64,000 bases of DNA from Tsuneonella aeria (GCF_009827495.1 NZ_WTZA01000001.1:248001-312000); one strand, 5' to 3'. Positions 17,012-27,482 are shown, numbered from the stretch's first letter. The notes: generated by a model not told the origin, from the sequence alone. Numbers and translations are program-made.

Positions 17012-18511
17012 ATGCGCTTCGCATTGCTGGGGACCGCAGCACTTTTCGTCGCGTCGGCCACGCTTGCGCAGCCCGGGGAAGCGGGGCCGAGCGCCCAGGG
17101 CGATCTCGACGTGACGATCTACAACGGCGGGCAGGCGCTGGTGCAGGATGTTCGCCAGCTTTCGATCCCAAACGGCCGCAGCCGGATCGAATTTCCTGAC
17201 GTATCCGCGCAGATCCGGCCCGAGACGCTGAGCTTCGCCGCCGAAGGCGCGGGCATCGTCGAACAGAACTTCGACTTCGACCTCCTGACGCCGACCAAGC
17301 TCATGGAAAAGGCGATCGGGCAGACCGTCACGCTGGTCCGCACGAATCCCGCGACCGGGGCGGAGACGCGGGAACAGGCAACGGTCCTGTCCACGGCGGG
17401 CGGCGTGGTCGTCCAGATCGGCGACCGGATCGAAGTGCTGCGCGACGATGGCCTGCCGGTGCGCACGATCTTCGACGGCGTGCCGCCCAACTTGCGGGCG
17501 CGGCCGACCCTCTCGGTCACGGTCGAAAGCGATCGCGCGGGGACACGGCCCGCCTCGATCAGATACCTGACAGGCGGGCTCGGCTGGTCGGCGGATTACG
17601 TCGCCCTTTATGACGAAGCGCGCGGGACAACCGACATGCAGGGGTGGGTGACCCTGACCAACCAGACCGGCACGACGTTTCACAACGCCGATACCGTCCT
17701 GGTCGCGGGCACGCCGTCGGGCATGTCGGGTGCAAACCAGATCCGCCGCCCCCGGGTTCCGCCGCCGCCCCCCGGAGGCTTCGTCCCCGGAACGGAGACG
17801 GCACCGCGCGAACAACTCGGCGACTTCTACCTCTATCCCCTGACGGGCCGAACCACGATCGCCAACGCACAGACCAAGCAGGTCAGCTTCCTCGACGTTC
17901 AGGCGGTGCCCGCCCGGCGCGTCTATGCCCGCACGGTCGGCTGGTTGGGCAGCGACGGAGCGCCGGTGAACGTGTCCACCGCGATCGGTTTTTCGACCGC
18001 GCGCGACCAGGGTCTTGGCGATGCCTTGCCCGCCGGGATCGTCCGGTTCTACCAGCGCGACCGGCAGGGCACGCCGCAGTTCGTCGGGGAAAGCCGCATC
18101 GGGCACACCCCGATGGGCAGCGCGCTGGAGCTGGTGACAGGGGATGCGTTCGACGTCTTCGTCCAGGCCGAAGTCGTGAGCCGCGATCGCATCACGGCCA
18201 ACGAATGGGAAGCCAGCAGCCGCTATCGCGTGGTCAAGGACGGCGCCGTCGTGCGCGAGGTCACTTCGGAACGCCCGGTGGAATACTGGCGCACGACGAT
18301 GCGCTACAGCTTCACGAACGCAAAGCCGGTACCGGTCGAGGTCGACCTGACGCAAGCCGGCCTCGACCAGGGATGGTGGAGCCGCGACTTCCGCGTCACC
18401 AGCGAAGACGTGGCGGGTGAACAGATCAACGCGGGGCAGCGCCGCTATCGCGTGACGGTCCCCGCCAACGGCAAGCGCGAAGTGCGCGTAACCTACGAGA
18501 CGCGGTACTGA
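17012..18511 (+). CDS. DUF4139 domain exported protein, copy 1
   Basis: The 499-residue product has a signal peptide (residues 1-20, ending ATLAQ). A beta-rich body follows with the DUF4139 hallmarks: VTIYNGGQALVQDVRQL near the start, RYLTGGLGWSADYVALYD and the C-terminal ANGKREVRVTYETRY. A proline run (PRVPPPPPGGF) near residue 250 links the two halves. Family members are secreted or periplasmic, with no established biochemical role. A second DUF4139 gene starts 12 bases downstream. The two differ in length and loop content but share the same fold order, so they look like an old tandem duplication. Confidence 0.8.
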   Translation: MRFALLGTAALFVASATLAQPGEAGPSAQGDLDVTIYNGGQALVQDVRQLSIPNGRSRIEFPDVSAQIRPETLSFAAEGAGIVEQNFDFDLLTPTKLMEKAIGQTVTLVRTNPATGAETREQATVLSTAGGVVVQIGDRIEVLRDDGLPVRTIFDGVPPNLRARPTLSVTVESDRAGTRPASIRYLTGGLGWSADYVALYDEARGTTDMQGWVTLTNQTGTTFHNADTVLVAGTPSGMSGANQIRRPRVPPPPPGGFVPGTETAPREQLGDFYLYPLTGRTTIANAQTKQVSFLDVQAVPARRVYARTVGWLGSDGAPVNVSTAIGFSTARDQGLGDALPAGIVRFYQRDRQGTPQFVGESRIGHTPMGSALELVTGDAFDVFVQAEVVSRDRITANEWEASSRYRVVKDGAVVREVTSERPVEYWRTTMRYSFTNAKPVPVEVDLTQAGLDQGWWSRDFRVTSEDVAGEQINAGQRRYRVTVPANGKREVRVTYETRY

Positions 18512-18522
18512 GAGCCGTAGCC

Positions 18523-20100
18523 GTGCGGCGCGCGCTATTCTCCACGCTGCTGGCCCTGTCCGCGCCCGCGACGGCGCGCCAGGTGATCGACGCGGCGCCG
18601 CCCGGCGACCTGGCGGTGACCGTCTATCGCGACCCTGAACGCGGCCCCGACCAATCCATGGCGCGCGACTGGCCGCGAGGGTTCGCGATGATCAGCGAAA
18701 CCCGCCAGGTCACGCTGCCACCGGGTGAAAGCACGATCCGTTTCGAAGGCGTTTCCGAAGGGATGGTCGCCGTGACCGCGATCGTCACGGGGCTCCCCGG
18801 CGGGACGATCGAGAAGAACCGAAATGCCGATCTGCTGAGCCCCGGGGCGCTGGTCGACGGGACGCTGGGCAATCGCGTCACCATCACCCGGACCAATCCG
18901 GCCACCGGGCGCGAGGCCAGCGAACAGGCGATCGTCCGCGCCCGGGCGGATGGGGGCCTGGTGTTGCAGACAGCCGCCGGGTTCGAAGCGGTGCGATGCT
19001 CCGGCCTTCCCGAAAGGCTTACCTTCGACCAGGTGCCCGCGGGCCTCTCTGCGCAGCCCATCTATTCGATCGATACGGTTTCGGCCGCGGGCGGTACCTA
19101 CACGGTGACGCTGACCTACCTGTCGTGGGGCTTCGATTGGCAGGCGCATTACGTCGCCACGCTGGACCATGGCGGTTCCACTGACGATGTGAAGATGCAG
19201 CTGACGAGCTGGCTCACCCTGGTCAACGACAACAACCAGAGCTTCGCCCACGCCGACCTGATGGCAGTTGCGGGCAAGCTGCGGGTGACGAGCAATTACC
19301 AGGCGCTGTCAGACCCGCCCCAGGGCCACCCGCTGCAGCTTGTCTGTTATCCCTTCGGGAACACCGCCGCGGGGTCGCCGATCGACTATCCCTATCCACC
19401 GCCGCCACCTCCGCCGGCACCGCCGCCGCCAGCGGTGATGATGGAATCGGCGGCCGGCACAATCATCGTCACGGGTTCTCGCATCTCACGCGCAGCAATG
19501 GTCGCGCAGGAAGAGGATCTCGGCGATCTCAAGCTGTATCGCGTGCCGGAGCCGGTCACGATCGCCGCGCAAAGCCAGAAGCAGATCGCCTTCCTCGACC
19601 GCGATGGCGTCGCCGGGCGACTGCTGCACACCGTCACTTGCAACCCTTGGAACGCGCCTGACGAACCCGCGGCGGCCGGTATCCTGCTCGCCTCGGTCAA
19701 CGATCCGCGCCACGGCCTCGGGGTCGCGCTGCCGGCAGGCAGAATCACCGTGTTCCAATCGACGCCGCGCGGCGAACTGCTGGTCGGCGAAGAACGTCTG
19801 CGCGATTACGCGTCGGGACAGGATGTGGAGATCGCCCTTGGCCAAAGCCCGCAAGTGTTCGCGGCCTGCACGGTGGAAGACGACCCGGAGCGGCGCAAGC
19901 AGGGCGATCGCGTGCCCATGCGGCTCGTCCTCACCAACGCCAACCCGGCATCCGTCCGGGTGCGGGTTACGCTGGGCGGTTCAGCGGCACGGATTGCGGG
20001 CCTCCGGGGGGAGCGGGTGAAGGACGGCGCGCGCGTTTACGAGACGTCCGTGCCCGCAAACGGTCGCCGGGAACTGCGCTGGTCGATCGTGAACGAGTAG
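18523..20100 (+). CDS. DUF4139 domain exported protein, copy 2, with TonB-box-like motif
   Basis: The 525-residue product starts with GTG 18523 and a signal peptide ([13 protein letters not shown], ending near residue 18). It mirrors copy 1: [28 protein letters not shown] (copy 1 has TLVRTNPATGAETREQA), [19 protein letters not shown] and the ending [15 protein letters not shown]. At the same place as in copy 1 it has a longer proline run, followed by residues 314-321 IIVTGSRI. That octet resembles the TonB-box region at the mature N-terminus of sphingomonad TonB-dependent receptors. The protein also has four cysteines absent from copy 1. Function is unknown. It lies 12 bases after copy 1 and is presumably co-transcribed. 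Confidence 0.78.
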   Translation: MRRALFSTLLALSAPATARQVIDAAPPGDLAVTVYRDPERGPDQSMARDWPRGFAMISETRQVTLPPGESTIRFEGVSEGMVAVTAIVTGLPGGTIEKNRNADLLSPGALVDGTLGNRVTITRTNPATGREASEQAIVRARADGGLVLQTAAGFEAVRCSGLPERLTFDQVPAGLSAQPIYSIDTVSAAGGTYTVTLTYLSWGFDWQAHYVATLDHGGSTDDVKMQLTSWLTLVNDNNQSFAHADLMAVAGKLRVTSNYQALSDPPQGHPLQLVCYPFGNTAAGSPIDYPYPPPPPPPAPPPPAVMMESAAGTIIVTGSRISRAAMVAQEEDLGDLKLYRVPEPVTIAAQSQKQIAFLDRDGVAGRLLHTVTCNPWNAPDEPAAAGILLASVNDPRHGLGVALPAGRITVFQSTPRGELLVGEERLRDYASGQDVEIALGQSPQVFAACTVEDDPERRKQGDRVPMRLVLTNANPASVRVRVTLGGSAARIAGLRGERVKDGARVYETSVPANGRRELRWSIVNE

Positions 20101-20126
20101 TTCGGCGCGACGCTTAAAATTTCCGT

Positions 20127-20152
20127 GTTCCCCTCTTGTTCTACCGGAACAA
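20127..20152 (+). promoter_or_regulatory. LexA (SOS) operator upstream of recA
   Basis: GTTC (20127-20130), seven bases, then GTTC (20138-20141) is exactly the direct-repeat LexA site known for alphaproteobacteria. The second GTTC is also part of a perfect inverted repeat TTGTTC-N5-GAACAA (20136-20152). TTGTTC can serve as a -35 box with a weak -10 near 20159, so LexA binding would block the recA promoter. Confidence 0.8.
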
Positions 20153-20219
20153 ACCGAATACATCGCGCATCGGGTGACATCGGACCTGCAGGTCTGGTCA
20201 AAACGCGAAAGGGTGTGTC

Positions 20220-21290
20220 ATGGCGGCTGCGAATCTGAAACTGGTAGAAGGTACTCAAATGGACGCGGACCGTCAGAAGGCGCTCGACGCCGCGCTCGCG
20301 CAGATCGATCGCGCGTTCGGAAAAGGCTCTGCAATGAAGCTGGGCCAGAAGGAGACGATGCAGGTCGAAACGATTTCGACGGGCAGCCTCGGTCTGGATA
20401 TCGCGCTGGGCGTGGGCGGTCTGCCGCGCGGCCGGGTGATCGAGGTCTATGGGCCGGAAAGCTCTGGCAAGACGACCCTTGCGCTGCATGTGATCGCGGA
20501 AGCGCAGAAAGGCGGCGGCACGGCGGCGTTCGTCGATGCCGAACATGCGCTGGACCCGGTCTATGCCAAGAAGCTCGGCGTCAACATCGACGAACTCATC
20601 GTGTCGCAGCCCGACACGGGCGAACAGGCGCTGGAGATCGTCGACACGCTGGTGCGATCGAACGCGATCGACGTGCTCGTGGTCGACTCCGTGGCGGCGC
20701 TCGTGCCGCGCGCCGAAATCGAGGGCGAGATGGGCGACAGCCACGTCGGCCTCCAGGCCCGCTTGATGAGCCAGTCGCTGCGCAAGCTGACCGGTTCCAT
20801 CAACCGGTCGAAGTGCATGGTGATCTTCATCAACCAGCTGCGCATGAAGATCGGCGTAATGTACGGTAATCCGGAGACGACGACGGGCGGCAACGCGCTC
20901 AAGTTCTATGCTTCCGTCCGTCTCGACATTCGCCGCACGGGCCAGATCAAGGATCGCGACGATATCGTCGGCAACGCGACCCGCGTGAAGGTCGTCAAGA
21001 ACAAGGTCGCGCCGCCGTTCAAGCAGGTGGAATTCGACATCATGTATGGCGAAGGCATTTCCAAGATCGGCGAGGTTCTGGATCTGGGTGTCAAGGCCGG
21101 ACTGGTGGAGAAGTCGGGCAGCTGGTTCAGCTACGACAGTATCCGCATCGGGCAGGGGCGTGAAAACGCCAAGCAATACCTCAAGGACAATCCGGAAGTG
21201 GGCGGCAAGCTGGAAGCCGCCATCCGCGCCCGCACGGATGCGGTCGCCGAAGAGATGATGGTCGGCCCCGGGCCGGGCGACGACGACTGA
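20220..21290 (+). CDS. recA: Recombinase RecA
   Basis: RecA coats single-stranded DNA, drives strand exchange and triggers LexA self-cleavage. The 356-residue product has Walker A GPESSGKT at 78-85, the DNA-binding loop L1 region [18 protein letters not shown], loop L2 [28 protein letters not shown] and an acidic C-terminus (GPGPGDDD). ATG 20220 follows GAAAGGG. A LexA box lies 70-90 bases upstream and a strong terminator 43 bases downstream, so the gene is a single-gene SOS unit. Confidence 0.98.
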   Translation: MAAANLKLVEGTQMDADRQKALDAALAQIDRAFGKGSAMKLGQKETMQVETISTGSLGLDIALGVGGLPRGRVIEVYGPESSGKTTLALHVIAEAQKGGGTAAFVDAEHALDPVYAKKLGVNIDELIVSQPDTGEQALEIVDTLVRSNAIDVLVVDSVAALVPRAEIEGEMGDSHVGLQARLMSQSLRKLTGSINRSKCMVIFINQLRMKIGVMYGNPETTTGGNALKFYASVRLDIRRTGQIKDRDDIVGNATRVKVVKNKVAPPFKQVEFDIMYGEGISKIGEVLDLGVKAGLVEKSGSWFSYDSIRIGQGRENAKQYLKDNPEVGGKLEAAIRARTDAVAEEMMVGPGPGDDD

Positions 21291-21332
21291 CCCGCAGGGC
21301 TTGGCGGGCCCCGGGGTGGACTGGACGAAATG

Positions 21333-21370
21333 GGCCGGCGCGGCTGACCACTTGCCCGCGCCGGCCTTTT
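21333..21370 (+). terminator. Intrinsic terminator of recA
   Basis: A perfect 11-bp GC stem (21333-21343 with 21356-21366) with a 12-base loop is followed directly by TTTT. It separates recA from alaS. Confidence 0.92.
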
Positions 21371-21512
21371 CTCATCCGGGTGCGAACCGGCCAACGCCTT
21401 TGCACCATGCAAGGGGACCGCGCGGAATCTCCGCGCCCGCCAGGCCCGTCTGCCACTTTTCGACCTTAATTCGCTTGTCGGCTCTGGCGCCAGCAATTAC
21501 CTGCCGGGTGTC

Positions 21513-24179
21513 ATGACCTCGACCAACGACATTCGCCGGAGCTTCCTCGATTACTTCGCGGGCGCGGGCCACCGCACGGTGCCCAGTGCGCCGCTGGTCC
21601 CCTACAACGATCCGACGCTGATGTTCGTCAACGCGGGCATGGTTCCGTTCAAGAACATCTTCACCGGCCTAGAAACGCCGCCGGCGCCGACGGCCGCGAG
21701 CAGCCAGAAATGCGTGCGCGCCGGGGGCAAGCACAACGATCTCGACAATGTGGGCTACACCGCGCGGCATCACACGTTCTTTGAAATGCTGGGGAATTTC
21801 AGCTTCGGCGACTATTTCAAGGAACAGGCGATCGTCCACGCATGGACGCTGCTGACCAGGGAATGGGGGCTTGATCCCCAGCGGCTGACGGCGACCGTTT
21901 ACCACACCGATGACGAGGCGTTCGCGCTCTGGGGCAAGATCGCCGGCGTGCCGGATCACCGGATTATCCGCATCCCCACGAAGGACAACTTCTGGGCGAT
22001 GGGCGACGAGGGGCCCTGCGGTCCCTGCTCGGAGATCTTCTACGACCACGGCGATCACATCTTCGGCGGCCCCCCGGGCTCCCCGGACGAGGACGGCGAC
22101 CGCTTCGTCGAAATCTGGAACCTCGTGTTCATGCAGTTCGAGCAGGCCGCCGGCGAGATCGTCGGCGAACTGCCGCGCCCCAGCATCGACACCGGCATGG
22201 GCCTGGAACGCGTGGCCGCGGTGCTGCAGGGCGTGCATGATAACTATGACACCGACACGTTCCGCGCCCTGATCACCGCGAGCGAAAGCCTTACCGGTGT
22301 CGCTGCGGAAGGGGACAGCCGCGCCAGCCACCGGGTGATCGCGGACCATCTGCGTTCCAGCGGCTTCCTGCTGGCAGACGGCGTGCTCCCTTCCAACGAA
22401 GGGCGCGGCTATGTCCTTCGCCGGATCATGCGGCGCGCGATGCGTCATGCACACCTGCTGGGCGCGCGCGATCCGCTGATGCACCGCCTGGTGCCGGCCC
22501 TCGTCACCGAGATGGGCCAGGCCTACCCCGAACTGGCCCGGGCGCAGCCGCTGATCGAAGAGACGCTGGAGCGTGAGGAAACCCAGTTCCGCCGCACACT
22601 GTCGAACGGCCTGCGCCTGCTGGATGAAGCCACCGGCGCGATGGGCGAGGGGGGCGAGCTGGACGGTGAGACCGCGTTCAAGCTCTACGATACCTATGGT
22701 TTCCCCTACGACCTGACCGAAGACGCCCTGCGCAACCGCGGCATCGCGGTCGATCGCGCGGGCTTCGACGCGGCAATGGCCCGCCAGAAGGCGGCCGCGC
22801 GCGCCGCCTGGAAGGGCAGCGGCCAAGCGGCCGACGGCGAGCTGTGGTTCGACATCGCCGAACGCGAAGGGGCGACGGAATTCACCGGCTACGCGGCGAC
22901 CGAAGGCGAAGGGCGGGTCGTCGGCATTATCCGCGACGGGGTCGAGGTCCCGAACGCCGGGGCCGGCGATGCGGTGACGGTGCTCACCAACCAGTCCCCC
23001 TTCTATGGCGAAAGCGGGGGGCAGGCTGGCGACGCCGGCGCGATCACCTCGCCGGATGGGCTGCGGATCGAGGTGACGGATACGTCGAAGCCGCTCGGGC
23101 GACTGCACGCGCACGAGGGGACAGTCGAAGCCGGGACGATTGCCGTGGGCGATGTGGTCCATCTCGCGGTCGATGCAGATCGGCGCGACCGCATCCGGGC
23201 CAATCATTCCGCCACTCACCTGCTTCACGCGGCGCTTCGCCACCGGCTGGGAGAGCATGTGACGCAGAAGGGTTCGCTGGTGGCCGAGGATCGCCTGCGG
23301 TTCGACTTTTCGCACCCCAAGCCGCTTACACCGGACGATATCGCCGCGATCGAAGCGGAGGTGAATGCGGAGATTCGCGCCAACGAGACGGTCACGACCC
23401 GGCTGATGAGCCCCGACGACGCCATCCAGGCGGGGGCCATGGCGCTGTTCGGCGAGAAATATGGCGACGAGGTGCGCGTCCTCTCGATGGGCCGCGCAGG
23501 TGACGGCGGGCGCAATTACTCGGTCGAACTGTGCGGCGGCACCCATGTCAGCGCGACGGGCGACATCGGACTGCTACGGGTGATTTCGGAAAGCGCCGTT
23601 TCGAGCGGCGTCCGCCGGATCGAGGCGCTGACGGGCGAAGCGGCGAGGCAATGGCTGGTCAACCGTGAGAACGCCTTGCGCGATGCCGCGGCAACTTTCC
23701 GTTCGACGCCTGAGGAAGTGCCAGCCCGGATCGTCGCCCTACTGGACGAACGCAAGCGTCTCGAACGTGAGCTTGCGGAGGCAAGGCGCGCCCTCGCCCT
23801 CGGTGGCGGTGCCGGGCAGGCGGGCCCCGTGGACGAACAGGTCGCGGGCGTGGCCTTTTTCGGTCAGGTCCTTCCCGGACTGGAGGCCAAGGCGCTCCGC
23901 GGTCTTCTCGACGAGGCCAAGTCGCGCATGGGATCAGGCGTCGCTGCGATCGTCGCCGTGAACGATGGCCGCGCGGCGATCGCCGTTGCTGTCACCGCCG
24001 ATCTCACGGAACGCTTCGATGCCGTTCAGCTTGTCCGCGCGGGCGTGACCGCGCTTGGCGGGCAGGGCGGCGGCGGTCGGCCTGACATGGCGCAGGGCGG
24101 CGGGCCCAACGGCAGCAAGGCGGACGATGCTATTGCAGCGGTCCGCGCGCTGCTGGAGGAGCAGGCCGCACCGGCCTGA
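21513..24179 (+). CDS. alaS: Alanyl-tRNA synthetase
   Basis: AlaS charges tRNA-Ala and edits mischarged Ser and Gly. The 888-residue product has the class II catalytic core ([43 protein letters not shown]). The editing domain carries its zinc-site motifs [12 protein letters not shown] and [11 protein letters not shown]. The C-terminal C-Ala region is DHH-type and Gly-rich ([16 protein letters not shown]). Start ATG 21513 gives the standard [20 protein letters not shown] small minus-strand gene ends three bases past its stop. Confidence 0.98.
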   Translation: MTSTNDIRRSFLDYFAGAGHRTVPSAPLVPYNDPTLMFVNAGMVPFKNIFTGLETPPAPTAASSQKCVRAGGKHNDLDNVGYTARHHTFFEMLGNFSFGDYFKEQAIVHAWTLLTREWGLDPQRLTATVYHTDDEAFALWGKIAGVPDHRIIRIPTKDNFWAMGDEGPCGPCSEIFYDHGDHIFGGPPGSPDEDGDRFVEIWNLVFMQFEQAAGEIVGELPRPSIDTGMGLERVAAVLQGVHDNYDTDTFRALITASESLTGVAAEGDSRASHRVIADHLRSSGFLLADGVLPSNEGRGYVLRRIMRRAMRHAHLLGARDPLMHRLVPALVTEMGQAYPELARAQPLIEETLEREETQFRRTLSNGLRLLDEATGAMGEGGELDGETAFKLYDTYGFPYDLTEDALRNRGIAVDRAGFDAAMARQKAAARAAWKGSGQAADGELWFDIAEREGATEFTGYAATEGEGRVVGIIRDGVEVPNAGAGDAVTVLTNQSPFYGESGGQAGDAGAITSPDGLRIEVTDTSKPLGRLHAHEGTVEAGTIAVGDVVHLAVDADRRDRIRANHSATHLLHAALRHRLGEHVTQKGSLVAEDRLRFDFSHPKPLTPDDIAAIEAEVNAEIRANETVTTRLMSPDDAIQAGAMALFGEKYGDEVRVLSMGRAGDGGRNYSVELCGGTHVSATGDIGLLRVISESAVSSGVRRIEALTGEAARQWLVNRENALRDAAATFRSTPEEVPARIVALLDERKRLERELAEARRALALGGGAGQAGPVDEQVAGVAFFGQVLPGLEAKALRGLLDEAKSRMGSGVAAIVAVNDGRAAIAVAVTADLTERFDAVQLVRAGVTALGGQGGGGRPDMAQGGGPNGSKADDAIAAVRALLEEQAAPA

Positions 24180-24182
24180 CCT

Positions 24183-24344
24183 CTAGCGGCCCGACGAAGC
24201 GTTGCGCGTTTCGACTTCGCTGCCCCGTGCCAGGTCTACGTCGCGCATGTTGCGGTCGGTCTGCTGGGGGCGTTTGACGTTGCCGTGATCCTCGCCCTTC
24301 TGCTGGGCGGGGGAAGTCTTTTCGGGCTGATCGGGTTTTGACAT
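24183..24344 (-). CDS. Small hydrophilic protein, 53 residues
   Basis: A 54-codon frame (stop included) starts at ATG 24344 after an excellent ribosome-binding site (AAGGAGA, seven bases upstream) and ends three bases from the alaS stop. The product begins MSKPDQPEKTSPAQQKGEDH and contains QQTDRNMRDVDLARGSEVE. It has no hydrophobic stretch, no cysteine and many Gln, Asp, Lys and Arg, so it is probably intrinsically disordered and cytosolic. I do not recognise it. It resembles in style the other tiny gene at 33956-34114. The strong ribosome-binding site and sensible codon use are the reasons for calling it. Confidence 0.6.
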   Translation of the reverse strand: MSKPDQPEKTSPAQQKGEDHGNVKRPQQTDRNMRDVDLARGSEVETRNASSGR

Positions 24345-24386
24345 CAGAGTGTCTCCTTCCCCGTATCAACGGCCGCGCGCCTGGAT

Positions 24387-26147
24387 TTATCCCGTATCCG
24401 CAACGCTGGTGCGCAGCTTGGGTTTGTGCGCAAGGTCGCCGTCGCGCCGGATCTGTTCCCGGAACTCGTCGCGCTTCTCGTGGATCGACGCGATCACCGG
24501 GCCCATCGGAACGCCCAGATCCACCAGCACGGCTTCGGACAGCTGGAGGGAGCTCTCCAGCGTTTCGGGCACTGCATGGCTGGCCCCTGCGCGATAAAGA
24601 TCCGCAGCGTGGTTGAGATCGCGCGCGCGGGCGATGATCGGCAGTTCCGGATACAATCTGCGCAGCCGCGTCGTCATCCGCTGGGCAAGCACGGGTTCAT
24701 CCATTGTCAGGATGACCGCCGGCGCAGTCTCTATGCCCAGCCGGTCCAGCGCGTTCCGCCGCGCCGCATCGCCGAAGGTCGCGCGATAGCCCGACCGGCG
24801 GGCCCGTTCGATGAGGTCGCCGTCGCTGTCGATGGCGACATACGGTATGCCGTGGACGATGAGCATGTCCGCCACCAGCCGGCCGACCCGGCCCGCCCCG
24901 ACGATGATGACCTTGGCCTCCCCCAGGTCGTCCTCCGCGGGGGGCATCGGGTCCATGCGCCGGGCCACCGCGCGGCCGAGCATTGCGAGCAACGGTGTCA
25001 CGGTGAGACCGATCGCCGTGACGATCTGCCAGAAATGGGCGGTTTCCCGGTCGATGAGCAGCGCCGCAGTCGCCGCGGTAAGGACGATCAGCGTGGTTTC
25101 GCTGGGGCTCGCCATGAGCAGCCCGGTTTCGGCGGCCGTGCTGCGCCGCGCGCCCATGAGCCGTAGCAGGACCCCTGTGACGATCGCCTTCAGGACGAGC
25201 ACGCCCGTGACGGCCAGCATGATATTGCCGAGTTGCGCCCAGATGGTCGCGAAATCGATGCTCATGCCGATGGTGATCAGGAAGACCCCGAGAGCAAGGC
25301 CCTTGAATGGTTGGATAATCCCTTCCACTTCGCCGTGATATTCGGTTTCGGCGATCAGCAATCCGGCGATCAGCGCTCCGACGATCGGGGACAGGCCGGC
25401 TGCCGCGGTGGCCAGGCTGGCGCCGATGACGACGAGCAGGCTCGCGGCCAGGAATAGCTCAGGGCTCTTCGTCCGCGCGGCCTGGGCGAACAGCGGAGGC
25501 AGGGCGAGCCGCCCGAGCACGAGCAGCGCCACCACCACCGCGAAGCCCTGCCACAGCGTGGTGACGAGTCCCTCCATCCCTTCGGCCTGCGCGTATGGCG
25601 CCAGCGCGCCGAGGATGAAGACGATCGGCACGATCGCGATGTCTTCGAACAGGAGCATGGAGAGCGCCGCGCGTCCGACGGGGGTGGTGGTGCCGGATAT
25701 GGGCAGGACGATCGCCGTCGAGCTCAGTGCAAGGGCAAAACCCAGCGCCAGAGCGCCGGTCCACTCCTGGCCCATGGCCGCAAAGGCTGCGGCGATAAGC
25801 CCACCGATGAGCAGCAACTCCATCGCGCCGAGCCCGAATACGAGGCGGCGCATCGACCACAGGCGGTTGAAGGAGAGTTCCAGGCCGATGGTGAACAGCA
25901 GGAGGATGATGCCGAATTCGGCAAACGGCGCCAGCGCTTCCGCGTCGGATATCGTCATGTGGAACAGCCACGGAAATTCGTCGACGAACCGTCCGAGGCC
26001 GAAGGGACCGACCAGCAGGCCGATCAGGATGAACCCGATGACCGGGGTAATGCGGAAACGGTGGAATACCGGGATGACGATGCCGGCGGCCCCCAGGATG
26101 ACGAGGCCATCGGAAATCAGTGGGGAATACTGAAGCTCTGCCGCCAT
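24387..26147 (-). CDS. Cation:proton antiporter, KefB/KefC/YbaL type (CPA2)
   Basis: The 586-residue inner-membrane protein has about 12 membrane segments (residues about 10-385) with the CPA2 motifs GFILIGLLVGPFGLG, LLLFTIGLELSF and LSSTAIVLPI...LLFEDIAIVP. A cytosolic RCK/TrkA-N nucleotide-binding domain follows (VIIVGAGRVGRLVADMLI, then AIDSDGDLIERAR). Such proteins exchange K+ or Na+ for protons and are gated by nucleotide or glutathione adducts in E. coli. It is closest in layout to YbaL and KefB/C, and the ion cannot be assigned. The ATG at 26147 was chosen over GTG 26156. It lies 111 bases downstream of icd on the same strand, and the gap holds alternative hairpins. Confidence 0.88.
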   Translation of the reverse strand: MAAELQYSPLISDGLVILGAAGIVIPVFHRFRITPVIGFILIGLLVGPFGLGRFVDEFPWLFHMTISDAEALAPFAEFGIILLLFTIGLELSFNRLWSMRRLVFGLGAMELLLIGGLIAAAFAAMGQEWTGALALGFALALSSTAIVLPISGTTTPVGRAALSMLLFEDIAIVPIVFILGALAPYAQAEGMEGLVTTLWQGFAVVVALLVLGRLALPPLFAQAARTKSPELFLAASLLVVIGASLATAAAGLSPIVGALIAGLLIAETEYHGEVEGIIQPFKGLALGVFLITIGMSIDFATIWAQLGNIMLAVTGVLVLKAIVTGVLLRLMGARRSTAAETGLLMASPSETTLIVLTAATAALLIDRETAHFWQIVTAIGLTVTPLLAMLGRAVARRMDPMPPAEDDLGEAKVIIVGAGRVGRLVADMLIVHGIPYVAIDSDGDLIERARRSGYRATFGDAARRNALDRLGIETAPAVILTMDEPVLAQRMTTRLRRLYPELPIIARARDLNHAADLYRAGASHAVPETLESSLQLSEAVLVDLGVPMGPVIASIHEKRDEFREQIRRDGDLAHKPKLRTSVADTG

Positions 26148-26194
26148 GATTCGCACCTATCGGCGGGGGCAGGCGATGTCACGGCCGAACGAAA

Positions 26195-26247
26195 GCGGCC
26201 CCGTGGTCGTTGCCGGGGCCGCAAAGAGAATTCTCTTTGGCGGCCCC
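26195..26247 (-). promoter_or_regulatory. Mutually exclusive hairpins between icd and the antiporter gene
   Basis: Three related 8-base segments occur in a row: GCGGCCCC (26195-26202), GGGGCCGC (26215-26222) and GCGGCCCC (26240-26247). The middle one can pair with either neighbour. Pairing with 26240-26247 is extended by AAAGAGAA/TTCTCTTT to a near-perfect 16-bp palindrome. Pairing with 26195-26202 gives an 8-bp stem with a 12-base loop followed, in the minus-strand RNA, by UUUCGUU. This has the outline of an antiterminator/terminator switch, though the upstream stem is much stronger. Regulation is inference. Confidence 0.45.
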
Positions 26248-26258
26248 AGGCGTGCAAA

Positions 26259-27482
26259 TCAGGCCGCGGCGGCCATTTCCTTCTCGAGATTCTCGACGAT
26301 CGCTTCGAAAAACTGTTCGGTCGTCATCCAGGCCTGCTCGGGCCCGATCAGCAGCGCGAGATCCTTGGTCATCTTGCCGCTCTCGACCGTCTCGATGCAG
26401 ACCCGCTCCAGCGTTTCAGCGAACTTCACGACCTCGGGGGTGTCGTCGAAGCGGCCGCGATAGATGAGGCCGCGGGTCCAGGCGAAGATGCTGGCGATGG
26501 GGTTGGTGCTGGTCGCCTTGCCCTGCTGGTGCTGGCGGTAGTGGCGGGTCACGGTGCCGTGCGCCGCTTCGGCTTCCACTGTCTTGCCGTCCGGCGTCAT
26601 CAGCACGCTGGTCATGAGGCCGAGCGAGCCGAAGCCCTGGGCCACCTGGTCCGACTGAACGTCGCCGTCGTAGTTCTTGCAGGCCCAGACGAACTTGCCC
26701 GACCACTTGAGGGCGGAGGCGACCATGTCGTCGATCAGGCGGTGCTCGTAAACGATGCCCGCGGCCGCGAACTTCTCCTTGAAGCCTTCGGTCTCGTAGA
26801 CTTCCTGGAACAGGTCCTTGAAGCGCCCGTCATAAGCCTTGAGAATCGTGTTCTTGGTGCTGAGATAGACCGGCCAGCCGAGGTTGAGCCCGTAATTGAG
26901 GCTCGCCCGGGCGAAATCGCGGATCGAATCGTCGAGGTTGTACATCGCCATCGCGACCCCGCTGGAGGGGAACTTGAACACCTCCAGGTCGATCGATTCG
27001 CCGTTCTCTCCGTCGAACACCAGGCGCAGCGTGCCCGGCCCGGGGATGAGGGTGTCGGTCGCGCGGTACTGATCGCCGAACGCATGGCGGCCGACCACGA
27101 TGGGATCGGTCCAGCCGGGGATCAGCCGGGGGACGTTCTGGATGACGATGGGTTCACGGAACACCACGCCGCCCAGGATATTGCGGATCGTGCCGTTGGG
27201 GCTCTTCCACATTTTCTTGAGCGAGAATTCCTCGACCCGCGCCTCGTCCGGGGTGATCGTGGCGCACTTGACCGCGACGCCGTGTTCCTTCGTGGCGTTG
27301 GCGGCATCGATGGTGATCTGGTCGTTCGTCTCGTCACGCTTTTCGACGCTGAGGTCATAGTACTTCAGATCGATGTCGAGATAGGGGAGGATCAGCCGTT
27401 CGCGGATCCACTGCCAGATGATGCGGGTCATCTCGTCGCCGTCCATCTCGACGACGGGGTTCTTCACCTTGATCTTTGCCAT
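26259..27482 (-). CDS. icd: Isocitrate dehydrogenase (NADP+)
   Basis: The TCA-cycle enzyme converts isocitrate to 2-oxoglutarate and CO2 with NADPH formation. The 407-residue product is of the eukaryote-like, type II subfamily common in alphaproteobacteria. It shows [19 protein letters not shown] at the N-terminus, [12 protein letters not shown] (substrate site, with the Ser usually phosphorylated in other Icd types), [20 protein letters not shown] and [12 protein letters not shown] (NADP site). Start at ATG 27482; longer in-frame starts would run over the neighbouring tRNA region. tRNA-Val lies upstream. Confidence 0.96.
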   Translation of the reverse strand: MAKIKVKNPVVEMDGDEMTRIIWQWIRERLILPYLDIDLKYYDLSVEKRDETNDQITIDAANATKEHGVAVKCATITPDEARVEEFSLKKMWKSPNGTIRNILGGVVFREPIVIQNVPRLIPGWTDPIVVGRHAFGDQYRATDTLIPGPGTLRLVFDGENGESIDLEVFKFPSSGVAMAMYNLDDSIRDFARASLNYGLNLGWPVYLSTKNTILKAYDGRFKDLFQEVYETEGFKEKFAAAGIVYEHRLIDDMVASALKWSGKFVWACKNYDGDVQSDQVAQGFGSLGLMTSVLMTPDGKTVEAEAAHGTVTRHYRQHQQGKATSTNPIASIFAWTRGLIYRGRFDDTPEVVKFAETLERVCIETVESGKMTKDLALLIGPEQAWMTTEQFFEAIVENLEKEMAAAA

